A stretch of DNA of 64,000 nt, taken from the NCBI GenBank assembly GCA_022414725.1, contig JAJSRW010001615.1:26001-90000 (forward strand). The letters run 5' to 3'. This DNA comes from Microglena sp. YARC. Lineage: Eukaryota; Chlorophyta; Chlorophyceae; Chlamydomonadales; Chlamydomonadaceae. The position numbers and the translations under genes were made by a program. Of this stretch, positions 1 to 9,235 are shown one piece after another. Positions within the stretch are counted from its first letter, which is position 1. The number at the start of each line of letters is the position of its first letter. A model generated the notes under the pieces. That model ran no database searches. It was given only the letters and a program-made list of their open reading frames with translations, and was not told the origin of the DNA.

Positions 1-303
1 TTAGATGTATAAGAGGTACAAGAGAGCTCAAATAAGAGGTACAAGGGGTACAAGAGAGCAAAGAAAAAGAAAGCACAGAAAAGAGGTACAAGAGAGCACA
101 GAAAAAACAGAAAAGGGTATAAGGGGTACAAGAGAGCACACACAATATATATGAGGTACAAGAGTGCTAAAAAAAGAGGTATGAGGGGGATAATAGAGCA
201 CACAAAATGGGTATCCGAGGTATAAGAAAGCACAAAAAACACAACATGTTTTAAAATCATTATTAGGAATACTGTATGTTGAGTAACATGTTACAGTCCT
301 TAC

Positions 304-331
304 CATAGACATGAGCGAGCCAGTCTTCCCG
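304..331 (-). pseudogene. Duplicate of the TGSLMYM micro-exon, copy 3
   Basis: The same block with GTAAGG donor and TTAG acceptor; the motif reads TGSLMSM. It lies closest to the expected position of the missing APE exon. Which of the three copies is joined to APE cannot be decided from sequence alone. Confidence 0.55.
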
Positions 332-711
332 CTAAGAATATGTGAGGTGTATGTTTGTATGTTATAGTCCAGGGGTAGGCCAAATAGGCTAAAGGGACTT
401 GCCCAACTGCTAGGAAGAGCTTAAAAAGAAAAAGCACTGATAAACTGAGCCCCAAACAATTGTTTAACCGACGGGGGCCCTGAGTTCGTGCTACAGTGAT
501 AATTTAATTCTAGGTGTATAAGAGGTATAAGGGGTACAAGAGAGCACACAAAACACAAAATAGTTTAAAATTCTGATTCAGAATACTGTATGCTCATTAA
601 CTTGTTGCCTGCAATGCTGACTTTCCCCAGCTGCGGCGTACGGGAGGGTCCCCTTAACACCACGCCCCGCCAGGCGCTATCTTTTGTTTTAACATGTTGC
701 AGTAAACTTAC

Positions 712-739
712 CATGTCCATGAGCGAGCCAGTCTTCCCG
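712..739 (-). pseudogene. Duplicate of the TGSLMYM micro-exon, copy 2
   Basis: The same 28-nt block with GTAAGT donor and TTAG acceptor kept, but the motif reads TGSLMDM. The substitution of the conserved aromatic residue and the position within a tandem unit argue for a duplicate. Because both splice sites are intact it could still be recognised as an alternative exon. Confidence 0.55.
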
Positions 740-887
740 CTAAGAATATATATCAGGTGGATAAGAGGTGTAAGGGGGACAAGAGCACACAAAAAGGGGG
801 TATCAGAGGTATAAGAGAGCACAAAAAACACATAATATATTGAAATTAGTATACTGTATGTTAATTAATATGTTGCAGAAAACGTAC

Positions 888-915
888 CATGTACATGAGC
901 GAGCCAGTCTTCCCG
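888..915 (-). CDS. Kinase micro-exon: TGSLMYM activation-segment end
   Basis: A 28-nt block bounded by TTAG and GTACGT reads, after one base, GKTGSLMYM, the sequence that precedes APE in TKL kinases. Two further copies (712-739, 304-331) read MDM and MSM, so this one has the canonical tyrosine. The preceding exon ends in phase 0 whereas this one needs two carried bases. Either an exon or a frameshift is missing between them, or the AG eight bases further in (GGGAAG|ACTGGC) is used. The APE exon should lie beyond the left edge. Confidence 0.6.
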
Positions 916-997
916 CTAAGAAGCGCCTTGGGCTGTGCATGGGACAAAGGAGGGAAGGGGCGGGGGGGGGGGGGGGGGGGGGGGCTGAGTGAGGAAG

Positions 998-1845
998 CTA
1001 GGTGGGGGGGGCTCAGTGGTCAGGCAGAGTTTGGTTTGGTGTTGGTGGGTGTTGATGGTGTAGGTAGATGTTGGTGTGTGGAGGGTGGGCTCAGTGGTCA
1101 GGCAGGGTTTGGTCTGGGTGTTGGTGGGTGTTGGTGGGTGTAGGGTAGATGTTGGTGGGTGTAGGGTGGGCTCAGTGGTCAGGCAGGGTTTGGTCTGGGT
1201 GTTGGTGGGTGTTGATGGGTGGGTGGTGGTAGATGTTGGTGGGTGTTGGTGGGTGTAGGGTAGATGTTGGTGGGTGGAGGGTGGGCTCAGTGGTCAGGCA
1301 GGTTTGTCTGGTGTTGGTGGGGTGTTGATGGGTGGGTGTTGGTGGGGTGTTGCTGGGTGTAGGGTAGATGTTGGTGGGTGGAGGGTGGCTCAGTGGTCAT
1401 GGGTGGTGGTGGGTGGTCATGGGTGGTGGTGGGTGGTCATGGGTTGGTGGGTGGTCATGGGTTGGTGGTGGTCATGGGTGGGTGGGTGTCATGGGTGGGT
1501 GGGTGGTGGTCATGGGTTGGTGGGTGGTCATGGGTTGGTGGGTGGGTGGTCATGGGTTGGTGGGTGGTCATGGGTTGGTGGGTGGTCATGGGTGGGTGGT
1601 CATGGGTTGGTGGGTGGTCATGGGTGGGTGGTGGGTGGTCAGGCAGGGTTTGGTCTGGGTGTTGGTGGGTGTTGATGGGTGGGTGGTGGTAGATGTTGGT
1701 GGGTGTTGGTGGGTGTAGGGTAGATGTTGGTGGGTGGAGGGTGGGCTCAGTGGTCAGGCAGGGTTTGGTCTGGGTGTTGGTGGGTATTGATGGGTGTTGA
1801 TGGGTGGGTGGTGGTAGATGGTGGTGAGTGGGTGGGGTTGGGGTC
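998..1845. repeat. GT-rich minisatellite (GGTGTTGGTGGGTG and CATGGGTTGGTGGGTGGT units)
   Basis: Plus-strand TG/GG-rich repeats of variable 15-40-bp units, with the subunit CTCAGTGGTCAGGCAGG recurring about six times. On the kinase sense strand this is a C/A-rich tract upstream of the TGSLMYM exon. The long open frames across it are repeat translations and no gene is called. Confidence 0.85.
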
Positions 1846-2004
1846 CTAGGGGGGCCAGGCATCACATGGAAGCTATTGTTTGTATCTCATACCCCAGTTA
1901 TTAGCAAGTTATAAGCATACTACAAGTATGTTATAAGTACGCTATGCATGTTTTAAATACTTGTATGCATGTTATATATATATATGTATGTGAGCCCCTG
2001 TCAG

Positions 2005-2200
2005 TGCTATACAATGGTCTAGTGGTAGACCAGATCGCTTGAGGATGAAGAGTCGGGGGTTCGACTCCCCCTTTGGTCGCTCTTGGCGTTGCAGGTCGTC
2101 GTCAACCGCGGTAGCTTGTCCAGTTGAGGTAGGAGACCGCTTCCCACCCGCGTACGACGGGTTCCCTTAACATCACGCCCCACCAGGCGTTATCATTACC
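2005..2200 (+). mobile_element. tRNA-derived SINE, copy 1
   Basis: The head has an A-box-like TGGTCTAGTGGTAGACC (with a GGTC/GACC D-stem) and a B-box GGGGTTCGACTCC inside a perfect GGGGG/CCCCC T-stem. The anticodon stem is degenerate and the acceptor stem is poor, so it is not a working tRNA. A body follows (TCTTGGCGTTGCAGGTCGTC, then CACGCCCCACCAGGCGTT). Copy 2 at 7643-7844 is nearly identical over the whole length, which defines the element. Confidence 0.72.
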
Positions 2201-2219
2201 TTTTATATGTACGTATTTG

Positions 2220-3009
2220 CTTGTCTCACTAACCGCATGTAAGTTCTCAGCCGTGTATGCGCCTTCCCTACGTAAAACCAGGTTTGTTAACATATGCTTG
2301 TCTCACTCCCACCCACTTACCGCATGTAAGTTATCAGGCTTGTAAGCGCCTCCCCTGCGTTAACATGGGGTGGGGGCCTAGGGGGGCACATGGCATCACA
2401 TGGGGTGGGCCTAGGGGGGCAGGCGGCATCACATGGGGTGGGGCCTAGGGGGCACATGCATCACATGGGGTGGGGGCCTAGGGGGGCACATGCATCACAT
2501 GGGGTGGGGGCCTAGGGGGGGCAGGCGCATCACATGGGGTGGGGGCCTAGGGGGGGCACATGGTATCACATAGAAAGCTGTTGCTTGTCTCACTTTCCAT
2601 GGATTGGATTGGTTTGGTGTTGACGTGCTTTCGTGGGAAGAGGGTAGATGTTGGTGGGTGGAGGGTGGGTGGAGGGTGAGTGGAGGGTGGGTGTTGGTGG
2701 GTGTTGAAGGGCGTAGGGGGGTAGCATGCTTGTCTCACTTACCGCAGGTAGGTTCTCAGGCTTGTATGCGCCTCCCCTGCGTTTACATGGGGTTGTTTAA
2801 TTATGCTTGTCTCACTCCCACTCACTAACCGCAGGTAGGTTCTCAGGCTTGTATGCGCCTCCCCTGCTTTAACATTGGGTGGGGGCTTAGGGGGGCACAT
2901 GGCATCACATGGTAGCCCTTGCCTGTCTCACTTACCCCAGTTATTACCAAGTTATATGCATATAGGTTGTATGCATGTATACACCCTATGTGTATACATA
3001 AACCCGATG

Positions 3010-3059
<50 letters not shown>

Positions 3060-3343
3060 GCATGTGTGCTTGTCTCACTTACCGCAGGTCTCAGGCCTGT
3101 ATGCGCCCCCCCCCTACGTTGACATGGGGGTTTGGGGCCTAGGGGGGCACATGGCATCACATGGCAGCTGTTGCTTGACTCACTTAACATGGACTGGTTT
3201 GGTTTGGTGTTGGTGGGTGGAGGGTAGATGGTGATTAGTGGATGTTGATTGGTGTAGGGTAGATGGTGGTGAGTGGGTGGGGGGGTAGTATGCTTGTCTC
3301 ACTTACTGCAGGTAGGTTCTCAGGCTTGTATGCGCCCCCCCTG
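2220..3343 (-). repeat. Six partial copies of the activation-segment exon 3' edge with splice donor
   Basis: Blocks at about 2220-2273, 2296-2360, 2728-2781, 2803-2867, 3069-3119 and 3292-3343 match the minus-strand exon end GGAYKPENLPA plus GTAAGTGAGACAAGC of 3509-3550. They are separated by GGGGTGGGGGCCTAGGGGGG-type and GGTGTTGGTGGG-type spacer. Several keep a recognisable GTAAGTGAG donor, others are shifted by an inserted CCCACC. They lie downstream of the exon in transcription order. Confidence 0.78.
3010..3056. repeat. (TA)n microsatellite
   Basis: An uninterrupted TA dinucleotide run of about 47 bp between two copies of the splice-junction repeat. A second (TA)n of about 37 bp lies at 3444-3480 and a shorter one at 1975-1986. 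Confidence 0.95.
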
Positions 3344-3442
3344 CGTTTACATGGGGTTGTTTAATTATGCATGTCTCGCTTACCCCAGTTATTAGCAAGT
3401 CATATGCATATAGGTTGCATGCATATATACACCATATATACA

Positions 3443-3443
<1 letters not shown>

Positions 3444-3480
<37 letters not shown>
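3444..3480. repeat. (TA)n microsatellite
   Basis: Dinucleotide run immediately downstream (minus strand) of the activation-segment exon donor. The surrounding GCATATAGGTTGCATGCATA is a duplicate of the flank of the run at 3010-3056, so the microsatellite travelled with a tandem unit. Confidence 0.95.
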
Positions 3481-3486
<6 letters not shown>

Positions 3487-3508
3487 CATGTGTGCTTGTC
3501 TCACTTAC

Positions 3509-3806
3509 CGCTGGTAGGTTCTCAGGCTTGTATGCGCCGCCTCTGCGTGTGCTCTTGTCAAACATGTTCCCGGCCCTCACGCTCTTCTCAAAGAAGTTGC
3601 CCCCGCCCCGAATACTCTTGGATTCTTGAAAGTTGTTATTTCTGACACTCTTGTCGAAGAAGGAAGTGCCCCCTCTGACACTAGCTTCAATAGCCCCCAG
3701 CAAGGTTGACTTTGCGCCAGTCAGGTTGCGGGTACCAGTCATCCGGTCCATCATCTCTTTTGCGCTTTCGTCAAAGTCAGCATCGGTGGGCATTGGAAGG
3801 AGGGGA
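3509..3806 (-). CDS. Kinase exon: long Ser/Gly/Arg-rich insert of the activation segment
   Basis: The 298-nt exon between TTGCAG and GTAAGTGAG is open throughout. Its first base completes the Thr codon left by the DFG exon. It encodes MPTDADFDESAKEMMDRMTG, then a region with degenerate internal repeats: SVRGGTSFFDKSVR, FQESKSIRGGG, NFFEKSVRAGNMFDKSTR, ending GGAYKPENLPA. Such basic Ser-rich inserts between DFG and TGS..MAPE are known from algal TKL kinases (family knowledge). Copies of its 3' edge with donor lie downstream (2220-3343) and a copy of its 5' edge lies upstream (3988-4070). Confidence 0.72.
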
Positions 3807-3827
3807 CTGCAACAAGAGGATGTGTGT

Positions 3828-3865
3828 GTGTATGTGTGTGTGTGTGTGTGGGGGGGGGGGGGGGG
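3828..3865. repeat. (TG)n followed by a G-run
   Basis: A TG run then about 16 consecutive G on the plus strand. On the kinase sense strand this is a C-run plus CA repeat just upstream of the activation-segment exon acceptor. Confidence 0.9.
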
Positions 3866-3987
3866 CACGTGTGGGTGTGTGTTGTGGGTGGGTGGGAGGG
3901 AAAGGGGCAATGTCATTGCCTGCTCCCACTGCAAAGTTCAGACTGTAATGAATGTGGATCAAACAGGGCATCACAGATTGCCGCTAG

Positions 3988-4070
3988 CAGTCATCCGGTC
4001 CATCACCTCTTTTGCACTTTCGTCAAAGTCAGCATCTGTGGGCATTGGAAGGAGGGGACTGCAACAAGAG
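3988..4070 (-). pseudogene. Partial copy of the activation-segment exon 5' edge with acceptor
   Basis: About 71 bp of exon plus the adjoining CTCTTGTTGCAG acceptor match 3736-3815 with a few substitutions. It encodes the same PTDADFDESAKEMMDRMT start and then runs into intron. It lies upstream of the real exon in transcription order and offers a competing acceptor without a matching donor. Confidence 0.75.
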
Positions 4071-4097
4071 GGGGAGGAAGTAGTGTTTGCGTGCTCC

Positions 4098-5870
4098 CAC
4101 TGTGTGTGTTTGTATTTGTATTTGTGTTAGCATGCTCCCACTGTTTGTGTATTTGTACTTGTATTTGTATTTGCATGCTTACACTGTGTGTATTTGTATT
4201 TGCATGCTTACACTGTGTGTATTTGTATTTGCATGCTTACACTGTGTGTATTTGTATTTGTGTTAGCATGCTCCCACTGTGTGTGTATTTGTATTTGCAT
4301 GCTTACACTGTGTGTATTTGTATTTGTGTTAGCATGCTCCCACTGTGTGTGTATTTGTACTTGTATTTGCATGCTTACACTGTGTGTATTTGTACTTGTA
4401 TTTGTGTTAGCATGCTCCCACTGTGTGTGTATTTGTATTTGTATTTGCATGCTTACACTGTGTGTATTTGTATTTGTGTTAGCATGCTCCCACTGTGTGT
4501 GTATTTGTACTTGTATTTGCATGCTTACACTGTGTGTATTTGTATTTGTGTTAGCATGCTCCCACTGTGTGTGTATTTGTATTTGCATGCTTACACTGTG
4601 TGTATTTGTATTTGTGTTAGCATGCTCCCACTGTGTGTGTATTTGTACTTGTATTTGCATGCTTACACTGTGTGTATTTGTATTTGTGTTAGCATGCTCC
4701 CACTGTGTGTGTATTTGTACTTGTATTTGCATGCTTACACTGTGTGTATTTGTATTTGTGTTAGCATGCTCCCACTGTGTGTGTATTTGTATTTGCATGC
4801 TTACACTGTGTGTATTTGTATTTGCATGCTTACACTGTGTGTATTTGTATTTGCATGCTTACACTGTGTGTATTTGTATTTGTGTTAGCATGCTCCCACT
4901 GTGTGTGTATTTGTACTTGTATTTGCATGCTTACACTGTGTGTATTTGTATTTGTGTTAGCATGCTCCCACTGTGTGTGTATTTGCACTTGTATTTGCAT
5001 GCTTACACTGTGTGTATTTGTATTTGCATGCTTACACTGTGTGTATTTGTATTTGCATGCTCCCACTGTGTGTGTATTTGTACTTGTATTTGTATTTGCA
5101 TGCTTACACCGTGTGTATTTGTATTTGCATGCTTACACTGTGTGTATTTGTATTTGTGTTAGCATGCTCCCACTGTGTGTGTATTTGTACTTGTATTTGC
5201 ATGCTTACACTGTGTGTATTTGTATTTGCATGCTTACACTGTGTATTTGTACTTGTATTTGTATTTGCATGCTTACACTGTGTGTATTTGTATTTGCATG
5301 CTTACACTGTGTGTATTTGTATTTGTGTTAGCATGCTCCCACTGTGTGTGTATTTGTACTTGTATTTGCATGCTTACACTGTGTGTATTTGTATTTGTGT
5401 TAGCATGCTCCCACTGTGTGTGTATTTGTACTTGTATTTGCATGCTTACACTGTGTGTATTTGTATTTGTTTTAGCATGCTCCCACTGTGTGTGTATTTG
5501 TACTTGTATTTGCATGCTTACACTGTGTGTATTTGTATTTGCATGCTTACACTGTGTGTATTTGTATTTACATGCTCCCACTGTGTGTGTATTTGTACTT
5601 GTATTTGTATTTGCATGCTCCCACTGTGTGTGTGCTTGTACTTGTATTTGTATTTGCATGCTCCCACTGTGTGTGTGTTTGTACTTGTATTTGTATTTGC
5701 ATGCTTACATTGTGTGTATTTGTATTAGTGTTTGCATGCTCCCACTGTGTGTGTTTGTACTTGTATTAGCATGCCCCCACTGACTGCGTGTATCTGTATT
5801 TGCATTCTCATTTGTATATGCATGCTCCCACTGTGTGCGAATTTGTATTTGCACACTCCAGGGGTGGCCT
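4098..5870. repeat. 1.8-kb minisatellite of 29/37-bp units
   Basis: Two alternating units: GCATGCTTACACTGTGTGTA plus TTTGTATTT, and GCATGCTCCCACTGTGTGTG plus TATTTGTACTTGTATTT. They form higher-order blocks. Frames open on both strands for hundreds of codons (Cys/Val/Tyr/Leu-rich on plus, Gln/Asn/Thr/His-rich on minus) purely because the unit lacks stops. The array lies in the intron between the DFG and activation-segment exons and may derive from the flank of the 3988-4070 junction copy (TGCTCCCACTG occurs there). Confidence 0.92.
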
Positions 5871-6520
5871 AAAAGGCTTGAAGGACGCGTGTGTGTGGTG
5901 GTGGGTAGTGGGTATGTGGGAGTGTGGGTGGGTGTGTGGGTGGGGGGAATACGAGTTATTTCTGGGCAGTAGTGGGTACTAGTGATGTAAGTTAAGGTTT
6001 TTCGATGAGATAAAAAAATGGGGTTCTCTGATACAAGAAATAAAAAATAAGAGGAGGCGAGAGAAAGGGACTAAAGCCCCAACCTTCAAAAAAGGAAAGG
6101 CGACCGCAAAAGTCAACACTGGTGAGCTGAACCCCAACAAATTGTAAATGTACCCCCACTGTTCCGAATTCGGATTATACAGGGCATCGCAAATCAATGG
6201 ATAAAAAATAGTACGCCTTTTTACGAGGCGTGAATGAAAGGGCCAGCCTGTTTTCATCTCAAAAAGTCCTATGCAGCGTCGCAAGCGACGCTGAAAATTG
6301 GCAGAGTGTGTTGGCAACAGAACGAAAGGTGGCAACAATGGAACTGACCAAAGCGAGTTAGTTACGCGACCGTTGGCTGACGTGTCAGGCTTCAATTTTC
6401 AATTTTTTTGTCGGACGGACAAATGGGTAAGCATGAAGGCTCCCGCCCCCATGAAGAGGGGGCTCCGCCAAAAAATCATGGTACTTCCTGTGCAGATGGC
6501 TTGTCTTCACCAAGCACCAA
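5871..6520. other. Intronic sequence with diverged dispersed repeats, no gene recognised
   Basis: G/T-rich to 5960, then AT-rich. The block ACAGGGCATCGCAAATC...CGAGGCGTGAATGAAAGGGCCAGCCTGTTT (6179-6255) recurs diverged at 6838-6935. Part of 6120-6150 resembles 440-475 (GAGCTGAACCCCAACAAATTGT). The 138-codon minus frame here has no recognisable features. Confidence 0.5.
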
Positions 6521-6537
6521 AGATTGATGGAAATTAT

Positions 6538-6617
6538 GTTGAAGAAGGCTTTCGCTGTTTCAGTGGTTCTTTCCGACGCACAAAGGCGGCCAGAGCAAAG
6601 TCAGCGAGAACTGCTAC
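6538..6617 (-). pseudogene. Degenerate duplicate of the DFG exon, copy 4
   Basis: It encodes VAVLADFALAAFVRRKE, then PLKQRKPSST. DFG is DFA, the donor GT is AT and the acceptor AG is replaced. The frame is otherwise open across all 80 nt, which suggests a fairly recent duplication or former use as an alternative exon. Confidence 0.7.
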
Positions 6618-6736
6618 GGTAATAAAAGCGGACCAAACAGGGCATCTCATCGCAGCAGACCAATAAGGGCACTCCAGATTCATGCTACTTCCTATTCCTA
6701 GGCTTTCGTCAAGAATCAAAGATTGATGGAACTTAT

Positions 6737-6816
6737 GTTGAAGAAGGCTTTCGCTGTTTCAGTGGTTCTTTCCGTCGCACAAAGGCGGCCAGAGCAAAAT
6801 CAGCGAGAACTGCTAC
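6737..6816 (-). pseudogene. Degenerate duplicate of the DFG exon, copy 3
   Basis: It aligns with 7211-7290 and encodes ADFALAAFVRRKE, so the DFG glycine is alanine. The donor dinucleotide is AT rather than GT on the minus strand, and the acceptor AG is absent. It is closely similar to copy 4 (6538-6617), so a copy probably re-duplicated. Confidence 0.7.
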
Positions 6817-7011
6817 TATAATGAATGCGGAATAAACAGGGCATTGCAGATTCATGTAATAAATAAATACATAAATAGTATGCCTCATAACGAGGTGTGA
6901 GGTCCAGGGGGGCGCAGCCTGTTTGCTCACAATTGGGCCAGCCACCAAGAATGCAATGCAAAAAATAGACAAAATACATTTTGGCAATCACCAAAGATTG
7001 ATGGAACTTTC

Positions 7012-7091
7012 GTTGTGGCAGGCTTCCGCTGTTTCAGTGGTTCTTTCCGTCGCACTTCGGCGGCCAGACCAGAGTCCACGAGAAATGCTAC
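7012..7091 (-). pseudogene. Degenerate duplicate of the DFG exon, copy 2
   Basis: It aligns end to end with the exon at 7211-7290. The motif reads VDSGLAAEVRRKE, so DFG has become DSG. The donor position holds GA instead of GT on the minus strand and the acceptor AG is gone. It is unlikely to be spliced as an exon. The flanking intron sequence (GATTGATGGAACTT) was duplicated with it. Confidence 0.7.
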
Positions 7092-7210
7092 TGTAATAAA
7101 AGCGGACCAAACAGGGCATCTCATTGCAGCGGACCAATAAGGGCACTGCAGATTCATGCTACTTCCTATTCCTAGGCTTTCGCCAAGAATCAAAGATTGA
7201 TGGAACTTAC

Positions 7211-7290
7211 GTTGTAGAAGGCTTTCGCTGTTTCGGTGCTTCTTTACGTCGCACGAATGCAGCCAGACCAAAGTCAGCGAGGACTGCCAC
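7211..7290 (-). CDS. Kinase exon: DFG magnesium-binding loop (subdomain VII)
   Basis: This 80-nt exon after ACACAG and before GTAAGT encodes VAVLADFGLAAFVRRKE and then APKQRKPSTT. The DFG motif is intact. It joins LLR|VAVLADFG in phase and ends two bases into a Thr codon that is completed by the first base of the activation-segment exon. Three further copies of the same exon lie downstream at 7012-7091, 6737-6816 and 6538-6617, but each has a mutated DFG and lost splice sites, so this copy is the likely functional one. Confidence 0.85.
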
Positions 7291-7294
7291 CTGT

Positions 7295-7412
7295 GTTGAT
7301 CGAGTTGGACCCTGCAGAGTGGGTGGGTGGGTGGGTGGGAGAGTAGGTGTGTGGGAGTGGGTGGCTGGGTGGGGGAGTGGGTGTGGATCGAGTTGGACCC
7401 TGCAAAGTGTGT

Positions 7413-7443
<31 letters not shown>

Positions 7444-7530
7444 GGGGGGGATGGGTGTGGGAGTGAGGGGGGGAGTGTGTGTGTGGATCGAGTTGGGCCC
7501 TGCCAAGTGTGTGTGTGTGGATCAAGTTGG
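7295..7530. repeat. G/T-rich minisatellite upstream of the DFG exon
   Basis: Four copies of GTGGATCGAGTTGGACCCTGC-like units interspersed with GTGGGTGGG, (TG)n and a 20+ G-run at 7428-7450. TGTTGATCGAGTTGGACCCTGC abuts the exon acceptor at 7291, so this is again an acceptor-side array (C-rich on the sense strand). Confidence 0.8.
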
Positions 7531-7559
7531 GCTCTTTTTCGTTATTGCCCCTCCTGCCA

Positions 7560-7604
7560 TGGTTGGGCAAGTCCCTTTAGCCTATTTGGTCTACCCCTGG
7601 ACTG
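7560..7604 (-). repeat. 45-bp dispersed element (CCAGGGGTAGGCCAAATAGG core), inverted copy
   Basis: The same core occurs at 368-408, 9790-9835, 12669-12713 (inverted), 14100-14138 (diverged), 15150-15193, 15789-15832, 15955-15998, 16117-16160 and 16311-16353. Internal sequence: AGGGACTTGCCCAACC. No terminal repeats or target duplications were seen; it may be a SINE segment. The last five copies belong to one tandem array. Confidence 0.7.
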
Positions 7605-7642
7605 TAACAACATAAATATGTAACTAACATCCTAGCCTCTTT

Positions 7643-7844
7643 AGCGATTTACAATGGTCTAGTGGTAGACCAGATCGCTAAAGAATGAAGAGTCGGGGGT
7701 TCGACTCCCCCTTCGGTCGCTCTTGGCGTTGCAGGTCGTCGTCAACTGCGATGGTAGCTTGTCCAGTTGAGGTAGGAGACCGCTCCCCACCCACGTACGA
7801 CGGGCTCCCTTAAACACCGCGCCCCACCAGGCGTTATCATTACC
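7643..7844 (+). mobile_element. tRNA-derived SINE, copy 2
   Basis: The head AGCGATT...GGTCGCT can form a 7-bp acceptor stem with two G-U pairs, and the D- and T-arms are well formed. The anticodon arm (ATCGCTAAAGAATGAAG) does not pair, so this is a SINE promoter region rather than a tRNA gene. The body is colinear with copy 1. Fragments of the body tail (CACGCCCC..CCAGGCG) recur at about 650-690, 9886-9945 (inverted), 16697-16720 and 34318-34345 (inverted). Confidence 0.74.
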
Positions 7845-8044
7845 TAAGAGAAGTACCTCCGTAGAAAGAAAAGCGCTTTGTTTTTGTTTTGTTTTCGTTT
7901 TTGCTTTGGACTTGGTAGGGGTTTGCTTTGGTTTGGAGAAAGAAGGGCTGCCTGGCAAGGGCAGCGCAGTATCTTGCAGGAAAGGTGAACAGATGGTTAT
8001 GCCACACTTGGCTGTCGGCTAGGGCAATCGTGCAGCCCGAATAT

Positions 8045-8725
8045 TACACATTGCGATAATTCATGTTTTTATCTCCCTAAATGTTACACCCAAGCATCGC
8101 GAGTGCCAGATACTTTATGTCTATGCCTCCACAAATATTACACATGGGCATTGCTCTGCCAGGTACTTAATGTATATTCCTCCACAAATGTTACACCAGA
8201 GCATCGTGCTGCCAGGTACTTAATGTTTATTTCACAATCCCTAGCAGAGACACTTCATAAACTTGTTCAAATTCTGAAAACAAAAAAGCAAAATTCGAAA
8301 AGCTCCAACAAATTTGAGTCTTCTGAAATTATTAGACTCAAGGGTTTAGGGTTACCTAAAACCCTAAACCCCAACACTAAACGTGGTTTCAATAACTCTT
8401 TTGAAATGACCGTACCGCATCATATCTCAAGAAAAATCGATAACGAATCCTATGGTTTTGCATTTTTCTTTCAACTAAAATGTATCAAACCCATAATTGA
8501 AGTCTCCAAAATCCTTAGTAGAGACACTGTTAATGAGGTGTGTCCGACCGGATTCTTCCTACGCTTCACCCCCCCGCCCCCACCCCACCTCCACCCCTTA
8601 TGTCAAAATCCTTAGCCGATACATTGTTGATAAGGTGTGTCAGACAGGATTCTTTGTACGCTTCATCCCCCCCCCCCCCCCCCCCCTATGTCAAAATCCT
8701 TAGAAGAGACACTGTTTGTCTGGCA
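8045..8725. repeat. Two small tandem families plus a telomere-like motif
   Basis: 8045-8235 holds three copies of a roughly 65-bp unit (TGTTACACC..AGCATCG..GCCAGGTACTTAATGT). 8500-8725 holds three copies of ATCCTTAGTAGAGACACTG..GGTGTGTC followed by C-runs; a diverged start is at 8230. Between them AGGGTTTAGGG and CCCTAAACCCC (8341-8372) form an inverted pair of telomere-like motifs. No coding evidence. Confidence 0.65.
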
Positions 8726-8977
8726 GTGATGGATGCTTCACACACAGTGCCGTCTTCAGAGGAATGGGGTGGCGTGGGGAGGGGTGGTGTGGTGGTGCGT
8801 GGCATGGTGTTGCGTGTGGTGGTGTGGGTTAGCAGAAACACTGGTGGTGTGGCAGGAGCACACACAGTGGGTTAACCCCATATCATAATTTGTTTCACCC
8901 CACAGAATGGCACAGTGTTGTTTTCACCAGACAAAGTGGCACAGTTGTATGTTTTGTGTGCATGCTGTTTTGAAGTA

Positions 8978-9114
8978 GGGACCGGCATTTCATATGATGT
9001 GAACAAAAGGGGAGTATGATATCATACAAATTGCACCATATAACATTGTATATAAATGGTAACTTTGGCCTAGTCAGACTGCCGGCATCATATGAGATCA
9101 GATTGCCGTACCCT
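8978..9114 (+). mobile_element. MITE-A copy 1 (TA-flanked)
   Basis: Starts GGGACCGGCATTTCATATGATG and ends GATTGCCGTACCC; ends are imperfect inverted repeats. It is flanked by TA on both sides. The internal landmark TAACTTTGGCCTAGTCAGAC is shared by all copies. It is shorter than the others through loss of part of the ATATCATATGAT-rich arms. Confidence 0.75.
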
Positions 9115-9235
9115 ATTTATAAGACCCCCCTCAACTCAGTCAAGCCACATGTCAAGGCACATTTCAACATTTGGAGTCCAGTAGGGCACCAGGAAAAAAT
9201 TCATTGTATCAACCAACCAATCAAACAAACAAGCA

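Larger units (their letters stand above)
1..960. repeat. Tandem units of about 180-410 bp carrying the TGSLMYM micro-exon
   Basis: Three units can be lined up. Each has the 28-nt exon block, then AGAATAT, then a run of short AAGAGGTACAAGGGGTAC-like repeats, then GAATACTGTATG and an AT-rich stretch up to the next exon block. Units differ by insertions: 366-500 holds the 45-bp dispersed element and a CCGACGGGGGCCCTGAG motif, and 618-692 holds the 3' part of the SINE. A G-run follows at 961-984. Confidence 0.7.

Noticed and set aside
961..984. Long G or C runs as functional quadruplex elements
   Set aside because: Runs at 961, 3851, 7428, 9507, 24131, 26195, 27577 and 33509 could form structures, but their length is also where sequencing is least reliable; no specific function can be supported.
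2005..2081. Functional tRNA gene
   Set aside because: D- and T-arms are good but the anticodon stem does not pair, and the sequence recurs with a 120-bp body, so SINE is the better reading (same for 7643-7721).
3824..5783. Long plus and minus open frames (up to 354 codons) rich in Cys/Val/Leu/Tyr or Gln/Asn/Thr
   Set aside because: They are direct translations of the 29/37-bp minisatellite, open in several frames at once, with no non-repetitive portion.
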